Shown here: positions 49,695-58,839 of the stretch, piece by piece
Position numbering within the stretch: position 1 is the stretch's first letter
Layout: every line of letters begins with the position of its first letter
NCBI GenBank assembly: GCA_949358305.1
Contig: OX442320.1
Span: 2,668,501-2,732,500, forward strand
DNA from: Strigamia acuminata
Taxonomy: Eukaryota > Arthropoda > Chilopoda > Geophilomorpha > Linotaeniidae
Direction of reading: 5' to 3'
Length of the DNA: 64,000 bases
Notes under the pieces: generated by a model
Told to the model about the DNA's origin: nothing
What the model saw: the letters and a program-made list of their open reading frames with translations, nothing else
Database searches by the model: none
Position numbers and translations under genes: made by a program

Positions 49695-50421
49695 AAGTGT
49701 AATCCGGTGTAAATCTATCTTTACTACCTATTTTGTTTAAAAACTATTTTTCCTTTCATTCTAAATTTATTCATCCTAATTTTTATGTTTTATGTTATTT
49801 TATATTTTCTTCATATTTTATATTTAATGTTTTGTGTTATGTGTTTTATGTTTATACTCGGTCACTCGAAAATAACTAAGTCCATTTCAATTAGGGACTA
49901 TGTCCGTCACCAGAGTGCGCGACGCCAATTAATCTCTAACAATAGCACGTGGCTATTTCCACAATTCATTTAAATTATTCAATTAATATAATTTATGCGC
50001 ACTTTATTTAAATTAATATTCTGTGTTCTGAATTATTACTTGTTTATCTCACCATCCTTATTTAATCACTTTGAAACAAGAGTTTTGAGCGAAGACAACC
50101 TTCGTTAACTTCCGAATTCCAACACTGAATGTCGCCCTTCAATTGCAATTAGTTAGTGTTTAACCTCGAACCCGACTTTATTACATGTGCGAGTTTTCAA
50201 TCGTTCATCGAAGCTTCTCGAAGCAAAGTTTTATGACTCGTTACATTCCTGGGAATATTCTTTAGTCTTCGTTGTTTGTTTCGTTCTGTGCGCGTTCGTG
50301 TTGTTGCGCTTGATAATTGTGAGTATCGTTTGTCAAACGTATTATTTGTTCTGTGTATTTATATAAGCATTGCCTCCACCAACTTAGGCGCATTATATTC
50401 CTAACGAATATTGAAACCAAC
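49634..50421 (+). other. Spacer between pol and third ORF, with internal poly(A) tract
   Basis: Just after the pol stop comes AAAATAAAA followed by an unbroken run of about 34-40 A (to 49692). The rest is AT-rich with no long frame. CAACTTAG at 50380-50387 is a splice-acceptor-like site 35 bases before the third-ORF ATG. Confidence 0.7.
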
Positions 50422-52695
50422 ATGGCTTCCAATCGGGACGAGGAACCCTTTGTAGAGGCATTCGGTGTGGGTTTTCCGAGCCACGAGATATGCCCAGTCT
50501 GCTCAGGTCACGGTATGGAGGAGGACCCGCCGCGAGCCGCTCTCACCTGTCGAGCATGCAACGGGAATGGAGACTTGCCGAGGGATCTATTCGCGGTTTG
50601 GATGAGACAGATGTTTGGATGGGCGTTGCGTCGACGCAGGCAAGACAACATTAATATTGGCGGTGTTACGTTTCCACCGTTTAGGGCGCTCAACGGGAGC
50701 CCGGCTTCAGTTCTGCGATTCGAGACGGTACATCGCTGGTATTGGCAGCGTGCGCGACGAGTGGCGCAGACGAATCATATTAACCTTCGACAATGGATTT
50801 ACCCTGGCACCAACATCGCCCAACTTCTTGATTCACCGGCTGAGGACCCATTACACCGTGAGCAGTCGTCGACGCGTGCAATAATGGGACGAGAAGTTAT
50901 TTCATCTCTTCAGGAAACCCTCGATGGTAATGTACACCAGGTTCAAGAGGCTATTGCGCGGGCTGTTGCGCATTTGTCGGATTTGCCAGTCGAATCTGAT
51001 GATAGCTGGAGCAGTGGTGACGATGATGCGTTATTTGCAAGCGCCTCGTCGCGGTTTGAAGCGCAACCTAGCCTGACACCTGCATCCCCGGATTTGACTT
51101 TGAATTTATGTTGTGAATGCGACAGTGCAGTATCAGACGGAAGGATAGAACAGGAAAACGAGGAGATTGAGCGGGAACGGGCCAGCACGCCGCCAGTGCG
51201 AGACTGTGGATCCGAGTTGAGTATTACTCCGCCATTTTTGGGACCAATCAATGAGGTAATCATCGAGACACCTCCTGATCAAGTTATAAATGCGCAAGGA
51301 CCTGAGAAGAAAGCAAGGGATCCGCGTACAGTCAATTTGCCACAATCCCCAACCAGAAGACCAGTCTTAGGTGAACTGAGTAGGCAAGCAACAGTAAAGA
51401 TTGTACCTCGTGAGACTTCGCAAAAATCCAAAATTCCTGTCCTTATATCTCATTTTCGAGTTGTACCAAATGCACCCCCGGGAAACACCAGCGCAACTAT
51501 ACCCCCTAACAGCACAGTAACTATTTCTGATCGACTATACTTGACAGGGTCGCATTTAGAATCAGCGCAACCCCAGCTGGGCGATGGTACATCAACAACT
51601 ACGTCAGCTACTCATTGTGATTTATTCACAGACAGGTCTGGAATTAGCACAAAACCGGTGCATACGTTTGAAGTTATTTACGAATTATTGAACCGATATG
51701 AGGTAAATGTATATGCGCAAGATGTGCATTCCTCACCATCCAGATTCTATATGGAGCGTCGAGGTTGGATAACTTTGATAAATTTTATGATGGACCGTGA
51801 TTTTAATATCCTACAAGCCGATTTTCAAGAAGTATTTAACGAAATGCTTCTACGCATACGTACCATGTCCAACCAGATTCAGCATCGCTTGAGTCAATGT
51901 GACCTTTACGACCGCGTAAATGCGCTGGAGTTATTAATATGGGTAATGCATGAGGAGGTCTCCCAAGTGCTTCACCAGGTTTTAAGGCGACGTGAGCAAC
52001 GCGAGGGAGGCGACGAACGACAAAATCCGGAATACCGAAGAAGGTATGAAATGGAGAGGAAACGACTCGCCGACCGACATCATGTAGATAGAAGGGGAGG
52101 CGACGAGCGACGAAATCTGGAATATATGCGAAGATATGAGATGGAGATAGAACGGCTCGGCGAGCGACATTGGGCAGATAGACGAGCAGTGGAGGAGGCT
52201 AGTGAGGATGAGTTTAAACGACGACGGGAACAGACCCGCTTAACCGAATTGCGCGAAATACGGTGTTCGACTGTCTATCGATACGTGTTCCTGCCTCCTG
52301 CCCCACGCACAAGACGAGGTGAGTGGGATGCAACCCAACCATTCATAACTTTGGAACTTCTTCCAAGCTTGATGCCTCCCACCACGATTTGTTGTAATTT
52401 TGCTGAGGGAGAACGAGGATGTCTCCAATTTGATATGTCGATTCGGGCCCAGCGACAGCTTTTCCGATCTTTAGCCATTGCGGACTTGCATATGTTTCGT
52501 TCGGAGGCTGATCCGCTGTTGCATCTTCTCTACCGAAGGTATGGAGAATATTTTTTAGCTCACTGTCTTTTCGAAATAAATCGGCAGGGCGCACGTACAT
52601 TCCAAGATGCGCGACGTGTTGTGGTAGAAGTGGCATTTAATATGCTAATCTATTTCCGAGATCCTCAACATCGTCAAACCTTGGAATTCGAGTGA
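50422..52695 (+). CDS. Gypsy-B third ORF, DnaJ-like CxxCxGxG motifs
   Basis: ATG 50422 gives 757 residues; the frame is open a little upstream but without ATG. Residues about 24-31 and 43-50 are CPVCSGHG and CRACNGNG, two CxxCxGxG motifs of the kind that bind one zinc in the DnaJ cysteine-rich domain. Next come an Arg-rich helix, an acidic Ser-rich region, a Pro/Thr-rich region, a helical C-terminal half with two tandem repeats of about 31 residues (GGDERQNPEYRRRYEMER and GGDERRNLEYMRRYEMEI, near 52000-52200), and a final part rich in hydrophobic and Arg residues. No signal peptide, membrane anchor or furin site, so not an envelope. Function unknown; zinc binding is inferred from motif alone. 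Confidence 0.8.
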   Translation: MASNRDEEPFVEAFGVGFPSHEICPVCSGHGMEEDPPRAALTCRACNGNGDLPRDLFAVWMRQMFGWALRRRRQDNINIGGVTFPPFRALNGSPASVLRFETVHRWYWQRARRVAQTNHINLRQWIYPGTNIAQLLDSPAEDPLHREQSSTRAIMGREVISSLQETLDGNVHQVQEAIARAVAHLSDLPVESDDSWSSGDDDALFASASSRFEAQPSLTPASPDLTLNLCCECDSAVSDGRIEQENEEIERERASTPPVRDCGSELSITPPFLGPINEVIIETPPDQVINAQGPEKKARDPRTVNLPQSPTRRPVLGELSRQATVKIVPRETSQKSKIPVLISHFRVVPNAPPGNTSATIPPNSTVTISDRLYLTGSHLESAQPQLGDGTSTTTSATHCDLFTDRSGISTKPVHTFEVIYELLNRYEVNVYAQDVHSSPSRFYMERRGWITLINFMMDRDFNILQADFQEVFNEMLLRIRTMSNQIQHRLSQCDLYDRVNALELLIWVMHEEVSQVLHQVLRRREQREGGDERQNPEYRRRYEMERKRLADRHHVDRRGGDERRNLEYMRRYEMEIERLGERHWADRRAVEEASEDEFKRRREQTRLTELREIRCSTVYRYVFLPPAPRTRRGEWDATQPFITLELLPSLMPPTTICCNFAEGERGCLQFDMSIRAQRQLFRSLAIADLHMFRSEADPLLHLLYRRYGEYFLAHCLFEINRQGARTFQDARRVVVEVAFNMLIYFRDPQHRQTLEFE

Positions 52696-54586
52696 ACAAC
52701 AATCCTAAACGTGACTTTGTGCGCAAGTTTTTTGCAAATTGAAGTCAGGAGATCGTATTAATGGGCGCTTCGTAAAATTCCTCCGCTTCGGCGTTGAGTT
52801 GAAGGACTTGATACGAGGATCCTGGTGATTTGCGAAGACTTTGTGCGCACTTCAACCTACTATTCATCATTATTTTGTGTTTTCATCATATTTTCATCTC
52901 TAATTGTGTCCAAAATGCGCCGCCAGATCGTGGATCTCTGGTAAATGCCCTAATAAAACATCTCCGCATTTGTGCGTTGAGTTTGGGCTGGCCTGCATTT
53001 AAAAATCCTCACGGTATCCACAACCAACATTCATCATCATCTTTAAATCTTCATCATTTTCCCGTTCCGCCATGCGATTCCATTGATGAGGCGCTCCGTA
53101 AAATATCTCTCGAGTTGGAGGACTTGATGGAACGAGCTTGGGCAGCGGTAATGTGTTGATTTGAAGAACAAATAACTATTATTAGTGTTTCATCATAGGT
53201 GTTATTATTTTTGCGCAAACTCTCTACTGTGATAATTCTCACTAATAATTTATATTTTTTGTTTAATTATTTTTACGTTTTTAGTGCTTTAGAATCGGAC
53301 AATTGGATTTTTAGTGCTACAATTATGTTTTTATTTAAGTGCAATTATGATTTTGATAATTTTTTTAGTTATATTATTGAAATATCTATTTTTGTTTAAT
53401 ATCTTTCTGTGCCATAATCATTCCAGAATTACCTTCATTTAATTATAACAATCGTCCTAAAGATTAGGAATTTAATTCTATTTAATTTTGAATTTAATTT
53501 CATTTGATTTCAGTTAACCTTTATTTTAGCGCAATTATTCTGGAATGATCCAAGTTAGTATTCAATGTTTAAATTTATTTAATGAATATTTTTCTTTAAT
53601 TATTTAGCATTTAATCAAGATTATTGTGATACTTTTTTGACCCTTCATTTAATTTTGTGATATTTTCTGATCAACATATTTAATTCCGTGGCAATACGAG
53701 TAGTATTGTGCGCGCGGGTATTTGTTATGTTTTATAATATTTTATATGTTTCTATTTTCCATTTCATTCATAGAATTAATAACCTAAATTATCCTTGCGC
53801 AAAGTTTCGCGCATCCATTTAAAAGTTCCTAATTAATCTGAAATCATACTTACCTTATGCAGGTTGCATAATTTTGTACCTTACCTTTATTTTGTATTTG
53901 TTTTGCGCAATTACGCGCATCCTACCATAACATAAATACCCAATTTGATATTAATAAATCCCATCCTGATTCTTGATAATTCTCATGTGTCGGCTCTTTA
54001 TTTTTGTTTAATTTAAAGTTGTTTATTCGATGATTTTTATACAGGAAGCAGAAGTTTGTTTATACAAAAAAGTAAAAGTGTTTAAAATTTTTATTTCATA
54101 AATTGTTTGGGTAAAATGTATAGACTCTCGTCCGTCCTAGGTATCGTCGGCCCCGTTAGGTTTAGTGTTCGCCCTCCTTGTGTCGTCCCTGTTCGTCTTG
54201 TGATTTCGAGTAGAATGATTTAAAATTTACCATTGTGACTTTACAAAAATCTTAGTTTAAATTTATTTTCAAAAGCCATGGTGATTTATTAATTCTTTGT
54301 TTTTAATAATTTAATTGATTTTTGATATTTAATCTAGTATTGTTTAACTTTTGTTTATTATTTTGACAAGGTTGTTAAATCTTTGCACCACGTGCATCCT
54401 TTTAGACAGAGTTGTTAAGTCTTTGCGCAGACGCGCATCATTTTTTGTTTAATTTATTTAATTTATTTTTTGAGAATTTGTATAGTTTTTGCGCATAGCG
54501 CATTATTATTGTATGACTTTCCTTGTCTCTTATCCTTTTATTCTCTTCGATAAATCTCGAATAATAAAAGCCTAAGGGGGGAGGGA
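52696..54586 (+). other. Noncoding 3' region of Gypsy-B
   Basis: About 1.9 kb without a convincing gene. The first 460 bases hold three degenerate repeats about 150-170 bases apart (near 52765, 52940 and 53090), each able to encode a short helix with a K(F/H/I).LR-like core, and stretches of TTCATCATCATTTT. A frame without ATG (52830-53159) starts with hydrophobic residues but cannot be supported. The remainder is AT-rich with scattered GCGCA words. Polypurine tract AAGGGGGGAGGGA at 54574-54586. Confidence 0.55.
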
Positions 54587-55258
54587 TGTCACGGGCAGGT
54601 TACCCACCCTTCTTTTTTATTCATTTCTAACTTAGACTGACCCAATCTTAAGTTTTCTTATTTTTTCCCAATCTTTCTTTTCATCTAACATTGATGAATC
54701 ATCTCTAAATATATGCGCAGCCTCATTGCGCGCATCTTATTATTTCCAACAATTAACTTTATCTTATACCTTCCACCCCCTCACCCACTCCAATCGACCT
54801 GGTCACATGACTCATGTTTACCTGGTCGCTACTTTTATCCATAATCCACACTTCTCATACCTCTTTCAACGAGTTAACACCTTTTAGATTGAGTTGAGTT
54901 TGTCAATCTTTATTTTGCGCTTTAACACGCGCACCTTCTAATTTAACACTTAATAGCGCCTCTTTTTGCCCACCTTTTATCCCTTCGCATGCCTGTGACA
55001 TCCTACGCCCACCCGCATACGAATATCACTGCGCATACTCATTCTTTTTAAACGTAAAGACCCACAACGTGAGACTGAGCCCGTCGAATATAAATAATGT
55101 GTGTTACAGCGAGTTAGGTTTATTCACCGTCCGATATCCGCATATGACGATGGCACAAACAGAGTAAATCTACGAACTTTGCCCGCTGATTTGCGCTAAC
55201 ATCACTCTGCGCGTAAATTCAGATCAAATCAATTAAACATCTAAGTTGATTCGTAACA
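54587..55258 (+). repeat. Gypsy-B 3' LTR
   Basis: 672 bp, by eye identical to the 5' LTR; followed by AACT and the resumed zinc-finger exon. Confidence 0.95.
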
Positions 55259-55376
55259 AACTCACACTGGAGAAAAGCCATTCGAGTGTGGTTTGTGTTC
55301 TCGCCGTTTTGCGCATAGCAACGTATTAAAAACACACAAGAAAAGTGTTCATAACACTATTATTTCAAAGGCTTGA
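55259..55376 (+). pseudogene. Broken C2H2 zinc-finger gene, 3' piece
   Basis: Resumes at AACT with the linker [17 protein letters not shown] and the last finger AHSNVLKTH. Compared with the intact paralogue one A is missing in the KKK run, so the tail shifts frame and runs on to TGA 55374-55376. The 3' flank (CTTGAGACTATATCAATTTTTTAACC) matches that of the intact gene at about 16973. Confidence 0.8.
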
Positions 55377-55589
55377 GACTATATCAATTTTTTAACCATG
55401 AAAATTAAATTTTATACTCGATAAAAACCAAATTTTCACTTGAAACTTAATTTTTTTACCTGGTAAAACAAAATTTTCACTTAAAATTCATTTATTGTAG
55501 AAAAACAGAATTATTTAACCAAAAATCAAATTTTTTTTCATATAAAAACTAAGTTTTAGCCAAAAAAAATCAAATTTTTTCATCCAAAA

Positions 55590-55685
55590 TACTGTACATT
55601 CAAAACTGCCACTTTCAGCTGCGGCTATTAATCGAGTGCGGCTCTTATATTAAATTGCCTCTCTCGGTCGCGGCTCTTATTTTAC
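55590..55685. mobile_element. TACCG-type MITE, shortened copy
   Basis: Contains CAGCTGCGGCTATTAATCGA and GTGCGGCTCTTAT followed by CTCTCGGTCGCGGCTCTTAT, in the same order as 17140-17355. The middle is deleted. It sits in the same place relative to its zinc-finger gene as that copy. Confidence 0.55.
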
Positions 55686-55691
55686 ATGCTG

Positions 55692-55757
55692 TATTTACAT
55701 GCACGGAATATTTCGAGTGAAACGAAATATTCCGTGTGCACAACTGGCATGTAAACA
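55692..55757. mobile_element. TTTACATG foldback element
   Basis: TTTACATGC and GCATGTAAA enclose a hairpin with perfect 14-bp arms, CACGGAATATTTCG and CGAAATATTCCGTG. Same design as 5285-5437. A further TTTTACATGCGCG at about 55847 may be another end. Confidence 0.45.
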
Positions 55758-56197
55758 GGATTATTCAGATTATTCGAGGATTATTCGAGTAGTGAATAAT
55801 CCATCCAGAAGGTTGTTTAATTCGAGTGAAGTCGAATTATTTTTATTTTACATGCGCGCATCACTTCCGGCACTTTCCATTGGTTGAAAACCGAAAGTAA
55901 TCACGAATTATTTTCGGCACAACAATTGGATTATTTCAACACACGAATTATTCAGTGCATGTTGTAGTCGAGTTAAATGAATGATTTTGTATCCAAAGCG
56001 ATTCCACACGCGAGTAATTTGTTGCGAATCGCTTAGCAACAGCTCGAGTGAGGCTAGGACGAAAATGGCCCACAAAAAAACGAAAAACAAGTAAAATAAA
56101 AAGAAAAAGTAAAAATAAAAATAGTAAAAAGATCAAATATAAAAAGAAATATACATAAAAGAATTTAAATTTGGACATCACTCAGTCGGGTCATTCA

Positions 56198-57256
56198 ATG
56201 TCTCGTGAACGCAACGGTGAACCGGTTTTCAGCGACGATTCTCTCTCCTTCCTGCATGCTGGCGTGTATATGTTCCGAGGCTTCTTAGCTCTTTGCATGG
56301 TCGTGATTGTGACTTTCTGTTGGGTTGCCGATACCGTTAAGTTTAAAATTCTTCAAATTGGACGTGAAAGTATGTGTGTGACTAAATTGCATTCTTTATT
56401 GTGGGCTCATAGAGTTTTTTGCTTTTGTTTAGCGTTTTGCAGGACAGACAGTCGCACAGAAAAAGATTCTTTTCAGACCGGCGACTATGGCTACTAAAAG
56501 TAGATCGCTGAAAAGGTTAAGGAAATTTGTCAAGAAACCTTCGCAACGAATCGATTTCAATCTGCTGAGAGTGAGCGTTGGCTTCGTTAACAAAAAATGC
56601 ATTTCTTTTACCGAAAATTGCATTTCTTTGACCAAAAAATATATTTCTTTTATAAAAAAAATGCATTTCTTTTATAAAAAAAAATGCATTTCTTTTATGA
56701 AAAAAAAATGCATTTCTTTTATGAAAAAAAAATGCATTTCTTTTACCAAAAAATGCATTTGTTGAACCAAAAAATGTATTTTTATACTTTAAATGCATTT
56801 TTCTGCATGAAAATAGACATTTTTGGCCAAAATAAATTTATGTGACGTTAAGATGCATTTAATTCACCTGAAAATTGATCTTTTTTTCTCCTAAAAAAAT
56901 TTATTTTTATTTTCATCAAAATTTTTATTCTTATTTTCATAAAAATTTTTATTTTTATTTTCATAAAAATGCATTTATTGTTTAAAAATAAGTTTATTTC
57001 TTATAAAAATATTGTTTTGCACCTTTTCCCCAACTGCAATGTACCACAATATCTCCACGTCGACCCGCACTAACTACAAATATCTGACCATCTTGACCCA
57101 AAGGACCTTTCGGACCGCTTTCCTGCGCCGATGCAAATGAAAAATTGGCAAAACGCAACCAATTGGTCGAAATCTACCAAAGAAATTCAACCCAGCAGCG
57201 AAACATTAACCGAACAACAAATTGCAAATCAAAACAGCAAAAAAATCAAACGGTAA
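56198..57256 (+). CDS. Possible three-exon gene, small membrane protein
   Basis: Exons 56198-56369, 56443-56570 and 57104-57256 join in phase (453 bases, 150 residues): GAAA|GTATGT, TTTTGCAG|GACAG, GAGA|GTGAGC, CCCAAAG|GACC, stop TAA 57254-57256. Exon 1 holds one clear hydrophobic span (YMFRGFLALCMVVIVTFCWV) after an acidic start; exon 2 is strongly basic (KSRSLKRLRKFVKKPSQR); exon 3 is polar, rich in Gln, Asn and Ser. That suggests a single-pass membrane protein with a basic tail. The weak point is the third exon's acceptor, which lacks a good pyrimidine tract. Intron 2 is filled by a short tandem repeat. Family not recognised. Confidence 0.4.
56590..56790. repeat. ATGCATTTCTTTTA tandem repeat
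   Basis: About seven units of 20-24 bases with the core AAAAAATGCATTTCTTTTAT and a length-variable A-run. Lies in intron 2 of the possible gene at 56198-57256. It shares the TGCATTT word with the HIRA intron 18 array and with 57840-57965. Confidence 0.85.
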
Positions 57257-57259
57257 AAA

Positions 57260-57830
57260 CCTCCAATTAATCGAATTGGTACATCGTACACGACATTTCT
57301 CTCCACCAGGGCTTTGCACTCATTGGACCGAGTTGATTTGCTTATCTTGAATCACGTGGTCACATCCGACCAACTGAGTGTTCGATAGCAGCGACTTCTA
57401 GTTCTACCTCTACCTTAGCAACACGAACAGGAAGTTGGTACGTGATGTTTTCAAGCGATTCGGGCTGCAATTACATGCTGGAGCAACAAATTTTCGAAGC
57501 AATTGAATGTGAATTGAAATCTGTTCTTCCTAGTGATCAAAATTTGTACTAATACTGTAGCCATCCGTGATTTTGATTTAGCCGCTGTTTTAGTTTGGTA
57601 CACCTTGCTTACTGTACAAATCTGGAGTAATAAACGTCGAACAGTATAGTCATTTAAAACCAAAAACTGGCTTTAACTGGTAGAGGTTCGCGGAGATTTG
57701 CTTTTTTGGTATTACTGGTAGAAGAAATTAGTTGTTGGGGGAAATGGTTGAGTTGGAAGAAACATGTCTAGTTCTTGAAGATATTTCCGTGTATTCTTAT
57801 TGATGTATTTTCTTATGTAGAAAATCTAGA
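57260..57830. other. Spacer, no supported gene
   Basis: A 70-codon minus-strand frame (57451-57663) is present but shows no recognisable motif and no splice or poly(A) context. Confidence 0.35.
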
Positions 57831-57839
57831 AACTAGAAA

Positions 57840-57965
57840 TACATTTTCGTGTAAAAAAGTGCATTTTCGTGTAAAAAAAGTGCATTTTCGTGTATAATAA
57901 GTGCATTTTCGTGAGGAAAAAGTCCATTTTCGTATAGAAAAAGTGCATTTCCATATGGAAAAGTA
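57840..57965. repeat. 20-bp GTGCATTTTCGTGTAAAAAA tandem repeat
   Basis: About six units of 20-21 bases, the last ones diverged. Confidence 0.85.
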
Positions 57966-58253
57966 AAGTGAAGTGTAAAAGTGAGTGAAAATTTTATTCA
58001 TTTGGGCTTTGCATGCACAATATCATATGCAAATGAGTGATAAGTTTGTGGGAGATGACAAATGGGTGAAAATCTTCAGATTCGGGTACCCAACTCGGTA
58101 GATTGTACAAATTGTTGTTGTTGTATCAATCCGTTTCCATGACGACCAAACATTTCGCCAAAGAGTGAAAATGCGCATGCACTCGCTGTGGGATACGCTC
58201 AGGAAACGTGACGATGCACTCGTGGAATGCAATCACGAAACAATTGGAAAAGA

Positions 58254-58835
58254 ATAAATTGAAATAAATGTATTTTTCCGGGAAGTGGAAAATGTTTGCA
58301 ACTGCAAATTGATTTTTACTAAAAACGAAACCAATTCTAGCAAACTGTACGGGGTTGCCCCGTACACAGATTTCGTCAAGGATGCTTTCCACAGACTCAT
58401 CGTAGACGGTAACTTGTAAAAGTGTTAAAAAGTGAGGGAGGCTCGACTGCAATGCACTCGGTGTATTTCAGGCGACGAGGATGCGGTGAATCCCAAACAC
58501 GTGGGTACAAAAGTGGCTGCCTGGTTTGCTTTTCAGTACCGGTAAGCAATTTTATCATTACATCGTCTATCTGCGATTGGTTGAACGGCGACCCCGACCA
58601 AGTGACGCCGCCCGCATCTCGATTCTCGACACGTAAGAATAAGAAGAAGTCGCGATTGGCTTCACCTCGACAACCGCGACATTCTAATTTCTAATGTACC
58701 CGTTTAGTACGCCTCTTGGGACTTGGCTTTCCACATGGTACCGTTTGCGATATTTGACATCGATTTTGCAAAAGAACAATTGATACTGTTTCCCAGAGAA
58801 TCGGACAGGTTGGTTTCGCCAAACTGACTGACTGG
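58254..58835 (+). pseudogene. Decayed GH63/MGH1-like glycoside hydrolase fragment
   Basis: Pieces match, by my knowledge of the family, the MGH1-like GH63 glycosidases ((alpha/alpha)6-barrel enzymes). In order: LIFTKNETNSSKLYG and DFVKDAFHRLIVDG up to 58408; a phase-correct intron 58409-58471; DEDAVNPKHVGTKVAAW to about 58541; KQFYHY at 58544; CDWLNGDPDQVTPP in another frame; HLDNRDIL in a third; an in-frame TAG; then [14 protein letters not shown] and [13 protein letters not shown] to about 58800. About 80 residues expected between the second and third pieces are missing, and at least two frameshifts are needed. A retained intron means that it arose from a gene copy, not from an mRNA. The N-terminal and the catalytic end parts were not found. 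Confidence 0.6.
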
Positions 58836-58839
58836 CCGA

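Larger units (their letters stand above)
41245..55258 (+). mobile_element. Gypsy-B: Ty3/Gypsy LTR retrotransposon with a third ORF
   Basis: 672-bp LTRs (41245-41916, 54587-55258) look identical; target duplication AACT (41241-41244, 55259-55262). It has gag, pol and a large third ORF, a primer-binding site at 41920 and polypurine tract at 54574-54586. At 14.0 kb it is very long for a Gypsy element because of a long spacer in pol, the third ORF and about 1.9 kb of noncoding DNA before the 3' LTR. Unrelated in sequence to Gypsy-A beyond the shared pol domains. No broken frames seen, so it is probably a recent, potentially active insertion. Confidence 0.95.

Noticed and set aside
50422-52695. 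Calling the Gypsy-B third ORF an envelope gene or a true DnaJ
   Set aside because: No membrane segments; two CxxCxGxG motifs but no J domain with HPD and only two of the usual four motifs.
52830-53159. 109-codon frame with a signal-peptide-like start in the Gypsy-B 3' region
   Set aside because: It starts with TTG, not ATG, no acceptor was found to supply a start, and codons look like noncoding DNA.
57005-57146. Minus-strand open stretch reading GPKGPLGQDGQIFVV, collagen-like at first sight
   Set aside because: Too short, no splice context, and overlapped by the better-supported plus-strand exon 57104-57256.
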